DNA from: Brachybacterium sp.
GTDB taxonomy: Bacteria > Actinomycetota > Actinomycetes > Actinomycetales > Dermabacteraceae
Assembly (NCBI GenBank): GCA_027322375.1
Contig: DAHVRS010000501.1
Span: forward strand, 1 to 5,618
Reading direction: 5' to 3'
DNA: 5,618 bases
Part shown: one piece after another, positions 1 through 5,596 of the stretch
How the letters are laid out: every line of letters begins with the position of its first letter
Numbering within the stretch: the stretch's first letter is position 1
Notes under the pieces: model-generated
Database searches by the model: none
What the model was told of the DNA's origin: nothing
The model's input: only the letters and a program-made list of their open reading frames with translations
Translations under genes and position numbers: made by a program

Positions 1-344
1 TCGGTGAAGATCTTCAGCCCGTTGTACAGGGCCGGGTTGTGGGAGGCGGTGACAGCGATGCCGTACGCGGCGCCGGACTGCCGCACAGTCCACATGCACA
101 TCGGGGTGGGGACGGGGCGGGTGATCACGGTGACCGGGATGTCGTTGCCGGCCAGCACCTCGATCGCCCACCACGCCGCGACGTCCGCGAGAAAGCGACG
201 GTCGTAGCTGATCACGAGGCCGCGCTCGACCACGCCCTCGGCGTGCATCCGGTCGGCGAGGCCCTGCGCGAGCAGGCGCACGTTCTCGCGGGTGAACTCG
301 TCCCCGATGATGGCCCGCCAGCCACCGGTGCCGAACTTGATCAT
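1..344 (-). CDS. Phosphoglucomutase/phosphomannomutase family protein, N-terminal part (runs off window)
   Basis: This is the first 114 codons of an alpha-D-phosphohexomutase, a cytosolic enzyme that moves phosphate between C1 and C6 of a hexose phosphate (glucose-1-P/glucose-6-P or the mannose equivalents). The protein opens with MIKFGTGGWRAIIGDEFT, the usual GT(G/S)GWR start of the family. It carries the active-site motif TASHNP at residues 99-104, whose Ser101 (codon 42-44) is the serine that is phosphorylated in the catalytic cycle, followed by NGLKIFT. The ATG at 344 is supported by an AGGAGG Shine-Dalgarno about 7 nt upstream. Domains 2-4, which include the Mg-binding DGDxDR loop and the sugar-specificity loop, lie beyond the left edge, so glucose versus mannose preference cannot be decided. 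The family is normally about 460-570 residues. The gene lies downstream of the ROK repressor in the same orientation but has its own promoter, so it may be a target of that repressor (inference). Confidence 0.93.
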   Translation of the reverse strand, partial: MIKFGTGGWRAIIGDEFTRENVRLLAQGLADRMHAEGVVERGLVISYDRRFLADVAAWWAIEVLAGNDIPVTVITRPVPTPMCMWTVRQSGAAYGIAVTASHNPALYNGLKIFT

Positions 345-392
345 GGCCGCTCCTCCTCGAGTCGCCAGGTGCCGGCCGGTGCCCGCACCCAA

Positions 393-410
393 AACGTTCA
401 CGTTGCGAAC
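393..410. promoter_or_regulatory. Overlapping small inverted repeats at the predicted transcription start (candidate operator)
   Basis: Two dyads overlap here: AACGT-TC-ACGTT (393-404, perfect 5-bp arms) and GTTC-7 bp-GAAC (396-399 and 407-410). They lie directly downstream of the predicted -10 of the hexomutase promoter, where a bound repressor would block initiation. The stretch is AT-rich relative to its surroundings, as operators in GC-rich genomes often are. The neighbouring ROK protein is an obvious candidate ligand, but the arms are short and no specific ROK consensus was recognised. Confidence 0.35.
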
Positions 411-440
411 AAACTAGGGCTAGGGCGACCGACGTGTCAA
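411..440 (-). promoter_or_regulatory. Probable sigma-70 type promoter of the hexomutase gene
   Basis: On the minus strand a perfect -35 hexamer TTGACA (435-440) is followed after 18 bp by TAGTTT (411-416), an acceptable -10. Transcription would start near position 403-405, giving a 5' leader of about 60 nt that ends in a strong AGGAGG ribosome-binding site. A perfect consensus -35 is uncommon in such GC-rich DNA. The -10 is the weaker half of the call. Confidence 0.6.
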
Positions 441-549
441 GGCGGGGCGGAGGCTGGATAGGCCCTCTTCCGTCGACGATCCACCCGCTCTCGCCGTCGA
501 GCACCCGCTGGCCAGCAGCCCGCCAGACGACCTCGTCAACTTTTGTCGC

Positions 550-585
550 GCTACGACCGATCCAGGCACGCGCATCGGTCGTGGC
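550..585. terminator. Long stem-loop in the ROK-hexomutase gap (possible terminator or operator)
   Basis: ACGACCGAT (553-561) and ATCGGTCGT (574-582) are perfect 9-bp inverted arms around a 12-nt loop. The pairing extends outward by one T/G position (552/583) and two further G-C pairs (551/584 and 550/585). It lies about 95-130 nt past the ROK stop codon on the minus strand. On that strand it is followed by GCGACAAAAGTTG, with no U-run, so a classic intrinsic terminator is not supported. A U-less hairpin terminator of the kind proposed for high-GC actinobacteria, or a protein-binding dyad, are both possible. Confidence 0.4.
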
Positions 586-596
586 ACGACATTTCC

Positions 597-613
597 GGGG
601 CGGGGAGGGTGGG
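597..613 (+). other. G-quadruplex motif with single-base loops
   Basis: The plus strand reads GGGG-C-GGGG-A-GGG-T-GGG: four G-runs joined by one-nucleotide loops, the most stable class of intramolecular G-quadruplex. It lies between the ROK stop codon and the hexomutase promoter. The G-rich strand is the template for minus-strand transcription, so a folded quadruplex could slow polymerase reading out of the ROK gene. A second, looser set of G-runs (GGG, GGGGG, GGGGG, GGG with loops of 1, 5 and 5) follows at 633-659. Confidence 0.6.
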
Positions 614-640
614 CGGAGCCCCGGGCCGGCACGGGCGGGG

Positions 641-670
641 GCCGGAGGGGGCCGGAGGGTGCCGGAGGGG
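641..670 (+). repeat. Three tandem copies of a 10-bp G-rich unit
   Basis: GCCGGAGGGG (641-650), GCCGGAGGGT (651-660) and GCCGGAGGGG (661-670) are back-to-back copies differing at one base. The array begins 7 bp beyond the ROK stop codon, in non-coding DNA. It supplies part of the second G-run cluster. Its copy number could vary by slippage. Confidence 0.85.
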
Positions 671-677
671 CGCGGGG

Positions 678-1934
678 TCAGGCGCGGGTGGGGAGGGGCG
701 GGGCGAGCAGGGGGTCGTCGAGGACGCGCTCGAGGGAGACGGCCGCGCCGCCCAGCGCCGCGGCGTCCAGCCCCAGGGTGGAGCCGCTGACCTCGACGCG
801 CCCGTCAGCGTCCAGCAGTCGCGCGTCCAGCGCCTCCTGCACGGGCTGGACGAGCAGATCCGCGAACGCCCCGAAGTAGCCGCCCAGCACGATGGCCTGC
901 GGGTTCAGCACGTCCACGAGCACGCCCGCACCGCGCACCAGATCCTCCGGGAGCGCGGCGAAGCGCTCGGCGAGGCGCTCCTCCCCTGCCTCGTGCAGCT
1001 CGCGGATGCGGCGCAGGCGCTCCTGCATCGGCAGGTGCGGGGAGCGGGCGGGGTCGTCGTCGGCGAGGACGTCGAGGACGGTCTCGAAGCCCACGAGGGT
1101 CTCCCAGCAGCCGCGGCGTCCACAGCGGCAGCTCACCCCAGCCGGGTCCAGGCCGATATGCCCCACCTCGCCGGAGAACCCGGACCAGCCGCGCACCAGG
1201 CGGCCGCCAGCGATGATGCCCGCGCCCACGCCCAGGTCACCGGTGAGATACACGAGGTCGTGGATGCCGCGACGGGCCAGGCGGGGCGCCTCGGCGAGGG
1301 CGGAGAGCTTCGCGTCGTTCTCCAGCGCGAGCGGCGGGTGGTCGGGGCCGAGTCGGGCTTCGAGCTCCTCCCCGAGCGGCACGCCCTCCCAGCCGAGGTT
1401 CGAGGCGAAGCGGACGGCCGCGCCCTCGTAGTCGACGGGGCCGGGGGCGGCGACGGTGATGCCCGCGACCCACAGCCCCTGCGCCTCCGCCTCGGCGAGC
1501 ATGACCCGGACCTGCGCGGCGGCGAGGTCGAGGACGGGGTCGAGCGGGTAGGTGCGGCCGTGGTCACCGTCGGCCCCGGGCATCGGGACGGAGGTGGTGG
1601 CGCGGACGGTGCCGCCGAGGTCGCGCAGGCTGACAGCGAGATAGTCGACGTTCAGCTCGAGACCGAGGCCTGCGACGTGGCGGGGGTCGAGGTGGACCTC
1701 GGTGCCGGGCCGGCCCACGCGTCCGCGGCGCTCGACCTCGCCCTCCTGGACGAGGCCGCGTTCGGCGAGGTCGCCGACGAGGGTGGTCACGGCGGCCTTC
1801 GACAGGCCGGTCTCCTGGGAGAGGGTGGCGCGGGAACGGCCGCCGTGAGCGTGGAGGTGGCGCAGCAGCAGGCTGAGGTTCGCCGAGCGCATCGCGGCAT
1901 GGCCCACCGGGGACGCACTGCTCTGGGAGGTCAT
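678..1934 (-). CDS. ROK-family transcriptional repressor (N-terminal winged helix plus ROK sugar-binding domain)
   Basis: An intact regulator of 418 residues from the ATG at 1934, close to the usual 380-420 for ROK repressors (NagC/Mlc/XylR type). The N-terminus holds a winged helix-turn-helix at about residues 30-80 (RATLSQETGLSKAAVTTLVG, then the wing ending RVGRPGT). The ROK fold follows, with the LENDA motif at about 204-208, which includes the Asp that is catalytic in ROK sugar kinases. The ROK signature GVGAGIIAGGRLVRG and the zinc-site set GH...CRCGRRGCWE (His259, Cys269, Cys271, Cys276) come next. The N-terminal ATP loop DxGxT of true kinases is replaced by LNVDYLAV, so it should sense a sugar rather than phosphorylate it. 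A TTG 33 nt further upstream is also in frame but has no Shine-Dalgarno. The ATG at 1934 lacks a usable Shine-Dalgarno as well, but sits 6 nt after a -10 box, fitting a leaderless mRNA. Its ligand is unknown; the downstream hexomutase suggests a carbohydrate regulon. Confidence 0.93.
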   Translation of the reverse strand: MTSQSSASPVGHAAMRSANLSLLLRHLHAHGGRSRATLSQETGLSKAAVTTLVGDLAERGLVQEGEVERRGRVGRPGTEVHLDPRHVAGLGLELNVDYLAVSLRDLGGTVRATTSVPMPGADGDHGRTYPLDPVLDLAAAQVRVMLAEAEAQGLWVAGITVAAPGPVDYEGAAVRFASNLGWEGVPLGEELEARLGPDHPPLALENDAKLSALAEAPRLARRGIHDLVYLTGDLGVGAGIIAGGRLVRGWSGFSGEVGHIGLDPAGVSCRCGRRGCWETLVGFETVLDVLADDDPARSPHLPMQERLRRIRELHEAGEERLAERFAALPEDLVRGAGVLVDVLNPQAIVLGGYFGAFADLLVQPVQEALDARLLDADGRVEVSGSTLGLDAAALGGAAVSLERVLDDPLLAPPLPTRA

Positions 1935-1940
1935 CGCCTC

Positions 1941-1946
1941 ATCGTA
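1941..1946 (-). promoter_or_regulatory. Candidate -10 box for leaderless transcription of the ROK gene
   Basis: On the minus strand TACGAT (4 of 6 to TATAAT) ends 6 nt before the A of the ATG at 1934, so initiation would fall on or next to the start codon. The -35 region is weak: TTGTGC at 1962-1967 with a short 15-bp spacer, overlapping the truncated kup end. The leaderless reading explains why no properly spaced Shine-Dalgarno is seen. It rests on one hexamer. Confidence 0.4.
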
Positions 1947-1963
1947 GGCCGCGGCGCAGGAGC

Positions 1964-3606
1964 ACAAGCCCGCTGTACTCGCTGCAGACAGTGTTCAGCC
2001 TCCACCACAACGCCGTCGCGCCCACCGAGTCGGACGTGCTGGGCGTGATCTCGATGGTCACGTGGTGCCTGGTCATCATCGTGACCGTCACCTACATCGG
2101 CCTGATCATGAAGGCGGACAACCAGGGCGAGGGCGGCATCCTCGCCCTCACCGCCCTCCTGCAGCGCAAGCTCCTGGGCAGGCCGCGCGAGACCGCGGCC
2201 GCGCTGGTGCTGGGCGTGGTCGGCGCGGCGCTGTTCTTCGGCGACTCGCTGATCACGCCAGCGATCTCCGTGCTCTCCGCCTTCGAGGTCATCGAGGTGA
2301 CCGGCGCGGTGCCGAACTCCGTCATCCTGCCCGGCACGCTCCTGGTCCTCACGCTGCTCTTCGCGGTGCAGCGCCGCGGCACCGAGCTGATCGGCCGCTC
2401 CTTCGGCCCGGTGATGGCGCTGTGGTTCCTCTCGCTCGCCGCGATGGGGCTCCCGCATCTGCTCGCCCATCCCGGGATCCTGCGCGCCCTGTCCCCGCAC
2501 TACGCGATCGCGTTCCTCGTGGACCGGCCGGTCGTCGCGTTCATCGCGATGGGCGCCGTGGTCCTCACGATCACGGGCGCGGAGGCGCTGTACGCGGACA
2601 TGGGCCACTTCGGCCGCCGCCCCATCGCCCTGGCCTGGGCATGCCTGGTGCTGCCGGCGCTGCTGATCAATTACCTCGGTCAGGGGGGCGCTGATCCTCT
2701 CCACCCCGTCCGCGGTCGCGAACCCCTTCTTCTCGATGGTCCCCGAGGCGCTGCGGATCCCGCTGGTGGTGCTAGCCACCGCCGCGACCGTCATCGCCTC
2801 CCAGGCCGTGATCTCCGGGGCGTTCTCCGTGTCCCGCCAGGCCACGCGCCTGACCCTGCTGCCGAAGCTGAAGGTCACCCAGACCTCCCCCGAGCACAGC
2901 GGGCAGATCTACGTGGGCTCGGCGAACCTGCTCAAGGTGCCCGACGGCGGCTGGCTCCCGCTCGTGATCGCCGCCGTGCTCACCACGGTCATGCTCACCT
3001 GGCGGCGCGGCGCCCGCCTCGTCGCCGCGCGGCGACGGGCGATGGAGGGCTCGCTCGAGGACTTCGTCGCCGGCCCCGCCCGCACCGTGCCGCGCGTGCC
3101 CGGCCTCGCCGTCTACCCGCATCCGGAGCCGGCCACCGTCCCGCTCGCCCTGCGCACCGGCGTGGAGATGACCCATGTGCTGCACGAGCACGTGGTGATC
3201 CTGACGCTCGTGCACCGCGGCGTCCCGCATGTGCACCGCGACGACCGGGTCCAGGTGGACGTGCTCGGCGACCCCTCCGACGGCATCGTCCACGTCTCCT
3301 ACCAGGTGGGATTCCACGACAGCCAGGACGTGCCGGCCGCTCGCCGCTGCGATCGCGCAGCATGGGCGGGAGCACCGCGACTGCATCGAGGGCTGCGCCG
3401 CGTATGTGCCGCAGCTCGATCTGGATCCGGAGTCGGCGATGTATGTGCTGTCCGTGCTGCGGCTCGAGCCCGGCCATGACCGCTCCATGCCGCGCTGGCA
3501 GAAGGCGCTGTACCGGCAGCTGGATCGCGCCTCCGCCCAGCGCACCGCCGTGCTGCACCTGCCCACCACGCGCACCGTCGTGATGGGCGCGGAGACGGAG
3601 CTGCAG
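1964..3606 (+). pseudogene. kup: Kup-type low-affinity potassium transporter, broken (5' truncated, two frameshifts, internal deletion, no stop)
   Basis: Kup is an inner-membrane K+ uptake permease (KUP/HAK/KT family) with about 12 transmembrane helices and a cytosolic C-terminal domain, typically 600-680 residues. Homology starts abruptly at TSPLYSLQTVFS, the second half of the family's GDIGTSPLY motif; upstream codons do not match and there is no start codon. Frame 2 (1964 to about 2687) carries KADNQGEGGI, FFGDSLITPAISVLSA and GAEALYADMGHFGRRP. Within the G6 run at 2683-2688 one extra G shifts reading to frame 3, where the protein continues ALILSTPSAVANPFFSMVPE, then ATVIASQAVISGAFS and SGQIYV. 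There the helices around the NLAAAYG-type motif are absent, and SGQIYV joins GSANLLKVPDGGWLPL directly (about 2913-2921). A second shift near 3336-3341 moves to frame 1, which ends MPRWQKALYRQLDRA...RTVVMGAETEL. The expected end (about 3603) has CAG rather than a stop, and the frame stays open to 3810. GC-rich third positions persist in each frame, so the damage is recent or partly sequencing error. Confidence 0.88.
2683..2688 (+). other. G6 homopolymer at the first kup frameshift
   Basis: The codons CAG GGG GGC GCT run out of frame. Removing one G gives CAG GGG GCG CTG ATC CTC, which restores QGALIL and the following Kup sequence exactly. This is therefore a +1 indel in a homopolymer. It could be a sequencing or assembly error, a fixed mutation, or a slippage-prone switch. 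Confidence 0.85.
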
Positions 3607-3613
3607 GCCGGGG

Positions 3614-4900
3614 TCAGTCCGCGAGGACCTCGTGGAGGATGTCGAGATAGTCGCGGGCGAGCACGTCGTCGTCGGCGTTGTCCGCGACCCAGGAGCGGCC
3701 GCTCGCGCGCACGCCCACCCGGGAGCGATCCGCGGCGAGCTCGCGCCAGAGCGCCACGAGCGCCTCGACGTCCTCGGGCGGGAGCACGTCCCCGGCCTCC
3801 GCGGCGGTGACCACATCCGCGGCCTCCCCGTCCAGCAGCGCCGTGATGTGCCGGCCGGTCGCGAGCATCTCGTAGAGCTTCGAGGGGATCGTCCACGCGA
3901 ACGGTGCCCAGTCGCGCAGGGACACGATGACCGTGTCCGCCCAGGCGTACTGCGCGCCGACCTCGCTGTGCGGGATCCGCGGGATCACCTCGACCGGGGC
4001 GTCGAGCTCGGCGGCGAGGTCCGCGAGCGCATGCGCCTCCACGCCGTGGCCCACCATCCGCACGCGCACGTCCACGCCCTCCGCGTGCAGCGCCGCCGCG
4101 GCCCGCACCACCGTGCCCAGGCCCTGCGAGCGGCCCATGTTCCCCAGGTACAGGCAGCGCAGTTCCGGATGATCATCCGGCAGGTGGTCGTGCTGCGCGC
4201 GGACCCCGTCCAGATCGGTGCCGTTGCGGACCACATGCACCGGCTCCACGCCCCGCTCGCGCAGCACGTCCGCGAAGCGCGCGGTGGTGGTGACCACGGC
4301 CTTCGCCCGGCTCTGCCAGTCGGTGACCATATGGTGCACCTCCCCCTTGGCGAGCGCGACGGACCAGGCCATCAGGCGCTTGGCGACACTCCTGTGGGCG
4401 GCGTGCGCGAGCTCGGGCGCGATCGCGCCGACGGGCCCCACATGCGTCACCAGGTCCGGCCAGGCGTCGCGCATCTCGACCACGAGCGGCACGTTCCACA
4501 CCACCGAGAGGATCCTCCCCACCAGCAGGGTCGGGATCGCGGGGGCGGTCGCGACGATGACGTCGGGCCGGGTGCCGGGGCGGGAGAAGCGCCGCAGGAG
4601 TCGGCGCAGGGAGTCCCCGGCGACCACGAGATGGTCGGCGGTGCGGGAGACGATGTCCGAATGGTGCGGGAGATAGGCGGTGCGCAGCACGGTCTCGCCG
4701 TGCCGGCCGCGCTCCACGGCGCCCACGCGGTGCGTCCGACTCTGCTCGCGGGTGGGCCGGCCGGTCGGGTAGTGCGGCACGGGCGCGGCGACGGTGACCC
4801 GGTGACCAGCGGCGATGAACCGCTGCACGAGCGCGGACCAGCGCCTCTGCGGCGCCCCGAACTCCGGGCCGTAGTAGTGGGTGAGCAGGAGCAGTCTCAT
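3614..4900 (-). CDS. Glycosyltransferase family 4 (GT-B fold, WcaI/WbuB-like)
   Basis: An intact 428-residue glycosyltransferase, a normal length for GT4 enzymes, which transfer a sugar from a nucleotide-sugar donor, usually at the inner face of the membrane during polysaccharide or glycolipid assembly. The N-terminal Rossmann domain opens with LLLTHYYGPEFGAPQRRWSAL and contains VVEMRDAWPDL (141-150), typical of the WcaI/WbuB branch. The C-terminal donor domain starts after VVRNGTDL (223-230), with LYLGNMGRSQGL (250-261) as its first beta-strand and glycine loop. PSKLYEMLATGR (339-350) is the conserved (K)xYEyxAxG region that contacts the nucleotide sugar. No signal peptide or clear transmembrane helix is seen. 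The ATG at 4900 overlaps the upstream stop by ATGA; an AGGAG lies 11 nt upstream inside that gene, so translation is probably coupled. The 3' end converges on the kup remnant with no terminator between them. Donor and acceptor cannot be assigned. Confidence 0.92.
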   Translation of the reverse strand: MRLLLLTHYYGPEFGAPQRRWSALVQRFIAAGHRVTVAAPVPHYPTGRPTREQSRTHRVGAVERGRHGETVLRTAYLPHHSDIVSRTADHLVVAGDSLRRLLRRFSRPGTRPDVIVATAPAIPTLLVGRILSVVWNVPLVVEMRDAWPDLVTHVGPVGAIAPELAHAAHRSVAKRLMAWSVALAKGEVHHMVTDWQSRAKAVVTTTARFADVLRERGVEPVHVVRNGTDLDGVRAQHDHLPDDHPELRCLYLGNMGRSQGLGTVVRAAAALHAEGVDVRVRMVGHGVEAHALADLAAELDAPVEVIPRIPHSEVGAQYAWADTVIVSLRDWAPFAWTIPSKLYEMLATGRHITALLDGEAADVVTAAEAGDVLPPEDVEALVALWRELAADRSRVGVRASGRSWVADNADDDVLARDYLDILHEVLAD

Positions 4901-5559
4901 GCCTCGGCACTCTCCTCGCCGTCGGGAGCGGGGGCGGCCGACGGGGTCGCGGCGGGAGAGTGCGCAGCGGCCGGGTGCACGGCGGGCGCGTCGCCCTCGG
5001 CGGCCGACGGGGCGGGCGCGAGATCGCCGAGGGCGGCGAGGGCCTCGGCGAGCAGCTCGGGGGTGGCGTGCAGAGTGTCCGGCGGGCGCAGGCCTGCCTT
5101 CGCTGTCGCAGCGTCGACGCGCAGCACCACCTCGCGCGGCGCGGGAGCGTCGGCTGCGCCGTCAGCCGAGGAGCCGTCGGCCGAGGAGCCGTCGGCCGAG
5201 GAGCTCGCGACGGCGGCCGCGCCGTCCTCCGGCGGGAGGGAGGCGATCGCACGGGCGGGGATCAGGACGCTTCTCGCGCTGAGCTGGCGGGGAAGGACGG
5301 TGAGCGCGGCGAGACGGCCCGAGGCGTCGTGCTGGTAGACGTCGCGCACCCGGCCCGCACGTCGGCCGTCGGCGCCGCGGACCGTGAGGCCGGCGAGGGC
5401 CTGCAGGCGGGGTCGGGCGGCCGGGGACCGGGCCGCCGGGGACTGAGCGGGGAGGTCGGCGGGGGCGGCAGTGCCAGCAGGGGCCGGGCCCGTCGGTGCG
5501 GCACCCGGGCCACCCGTCAGGCCGGACGTGCGGTCATCGGGAGACGAGCCGGGGATCAT
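4897..5559 (-). CDS. PRC-barrel domain protein with Ala/Pro-rich low-complexity tails
   Basis: A 220-residue protein whose only recognisable fold is a PRC-barrel at about residues 52-108. It begins LQALAGLTVRGADGRRAGRVRDV and ends SVLIPARAI, matching the family pattern 'G..V.d.dG..iGkV.Dv...gr...l.V......vliP...i'. PRC-barrels are small beta barrels found alone or in RNA-processing and photosynthetic proteins; the role of stand-alone actinobacterial copies is unclear. Residues 1-50 and 180-220 are Ala/Pro/Gly/Ser-rich and look disordered. A 15-residue SSADG-type triple repeat links the barrel to a short conserved-looking segment (REVVLRVDAATAKAGLRPPD, 142-161) that may form a second small module. 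The ATG at 5559 has GGAAG 6-8 nt upstream. An overlapping GTG at 5566 is out of frame and soon stops. The gene is first in an operon with the glycosyltransferase (ATGA overlap), but no direct functional link is known. Confidence 0.8.
   Translation of the reverse strand: MIPGSSPDDRTSGLTGGPGAAPTGPAPAGTAAPADLPAQSPAARSPAARPRLQALAGLTVRGADGRRAGRVRDVYQHDASGRLAALTVLPRQLSARSVLIPARAIASLPPEDGAAAVASSSADGSSADGSSADGAADAPAPREVVLRVDAATAKAGLRPPDTLHATPELLAEALAALGDLAPAPSAAEGDAPAVHPAAAHSPAATPSAAPAPDGEESAEA
5158..5202. repeat. Three in-frame 15-bp tandem repeats inside the PRC-barrel gene
   Basis: The unit GCCGTCNGCCGAGGA occurs at 5158-5172 (N = A), 5173-5187 and 5188-5202 (N = G). On the coding strand each unit encodes one SSADG pentapeptide, so changes in copy number lengthen or shorten a flexible linker without a frameshift. 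Confidence 0.9.
5416..5445. repeat. Two imperfect 15-bp repeats encoding SPAAR-SPAAR
   Basis: On the coding strand two adjacent degenerate 15-bp units encode SPAAR twice (residues 40-49 of the PRC-barrel protein), just before the barrel. They are less conserved than the SSADG array and belong to the disordered N-terminal tail. Confidence 0.55.
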
Positions 5560-5590
5560 CGGTCACTTCCGCAGGCGGTCACAAGCGCTC

Positions 5591-5596
5591 AGTCTA
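5591..5596 (-). promoter_or_regulatory. Candidate -10 box of the PRC-barrel/glycosyltransferase operon
   Basis: On the minus strand TAGACT (4 of 6 to TATAAT) lies 31 nt before the ATG at 5559, giving a leader of about 25 nt. The matching -35 would fall at or beyond the right edge and cannot be judged. A 10-bp palindrome CGACCGGTCG (5598-5607) occupies the would-be spacer, and a direct repeat of GTGACC (5561-5566 and 5577-5582, 16 bp apart) lies in the leader. Either could be a regulator site. Confidence 0.35.

Noticed and set aside
507..516. 10-bp palindrome GCTGGCCAGC
   Set aside because: A perfect palindrome, but short, GC-only in its core and with no link to a promoter or repeat; chance is likely in this composition.
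511..539. TTGACG on the minus strand (534-539) as a second promoter for the hexomutase
   Set aside because: The sequence 15-19 bp downstream is GC-rich with no -10-like hexamer, whereas TTGACA at 435-440 has a plausible partner.
1940..1963. Remnant of the missing Kup N-terminus (a LIVGRGAG-like reading just upstream of TSPLY)
   Set aside because: It resembles the expected IVYGDIG only loosely, is in a different frame, and overlaps the ROK upstream region. The match is too weak to count as homology.
543..2048. 501-codon open frame on the plus strand
   Set aside because: It is antisense to the ROK repressor along nearly its whole length, has no recognisable domain, and is rich in Gly/Ala/Glu/Val as expected for a mirror frame of GC-rich coding DNA.
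1931..2878. 315-codon minus-strand frame opposite kup
   Set aside because: Very rich in Asp/Arg/His/Glu/Gln with no domain; it is the antisense shadow of the kup membrane helices.
2772..3896. 374-codon minus-strand frame spanning the kup/glycosyltransferase boundary
   Set aside because: It is antisense to kup and then out of frame within the glycosyltransferase gene, and it shows no family motif.
3632..5338. 568-codon open frame on the plus strand
   Set aside because: It lies antisense to the glycosyltransferase and PRC-barrel genes, both of which have clear motifs. Its composition (long His/Arg/Asp/Gly/Ala stretches without domain motifs) is that of a GC-rich shadow frame.
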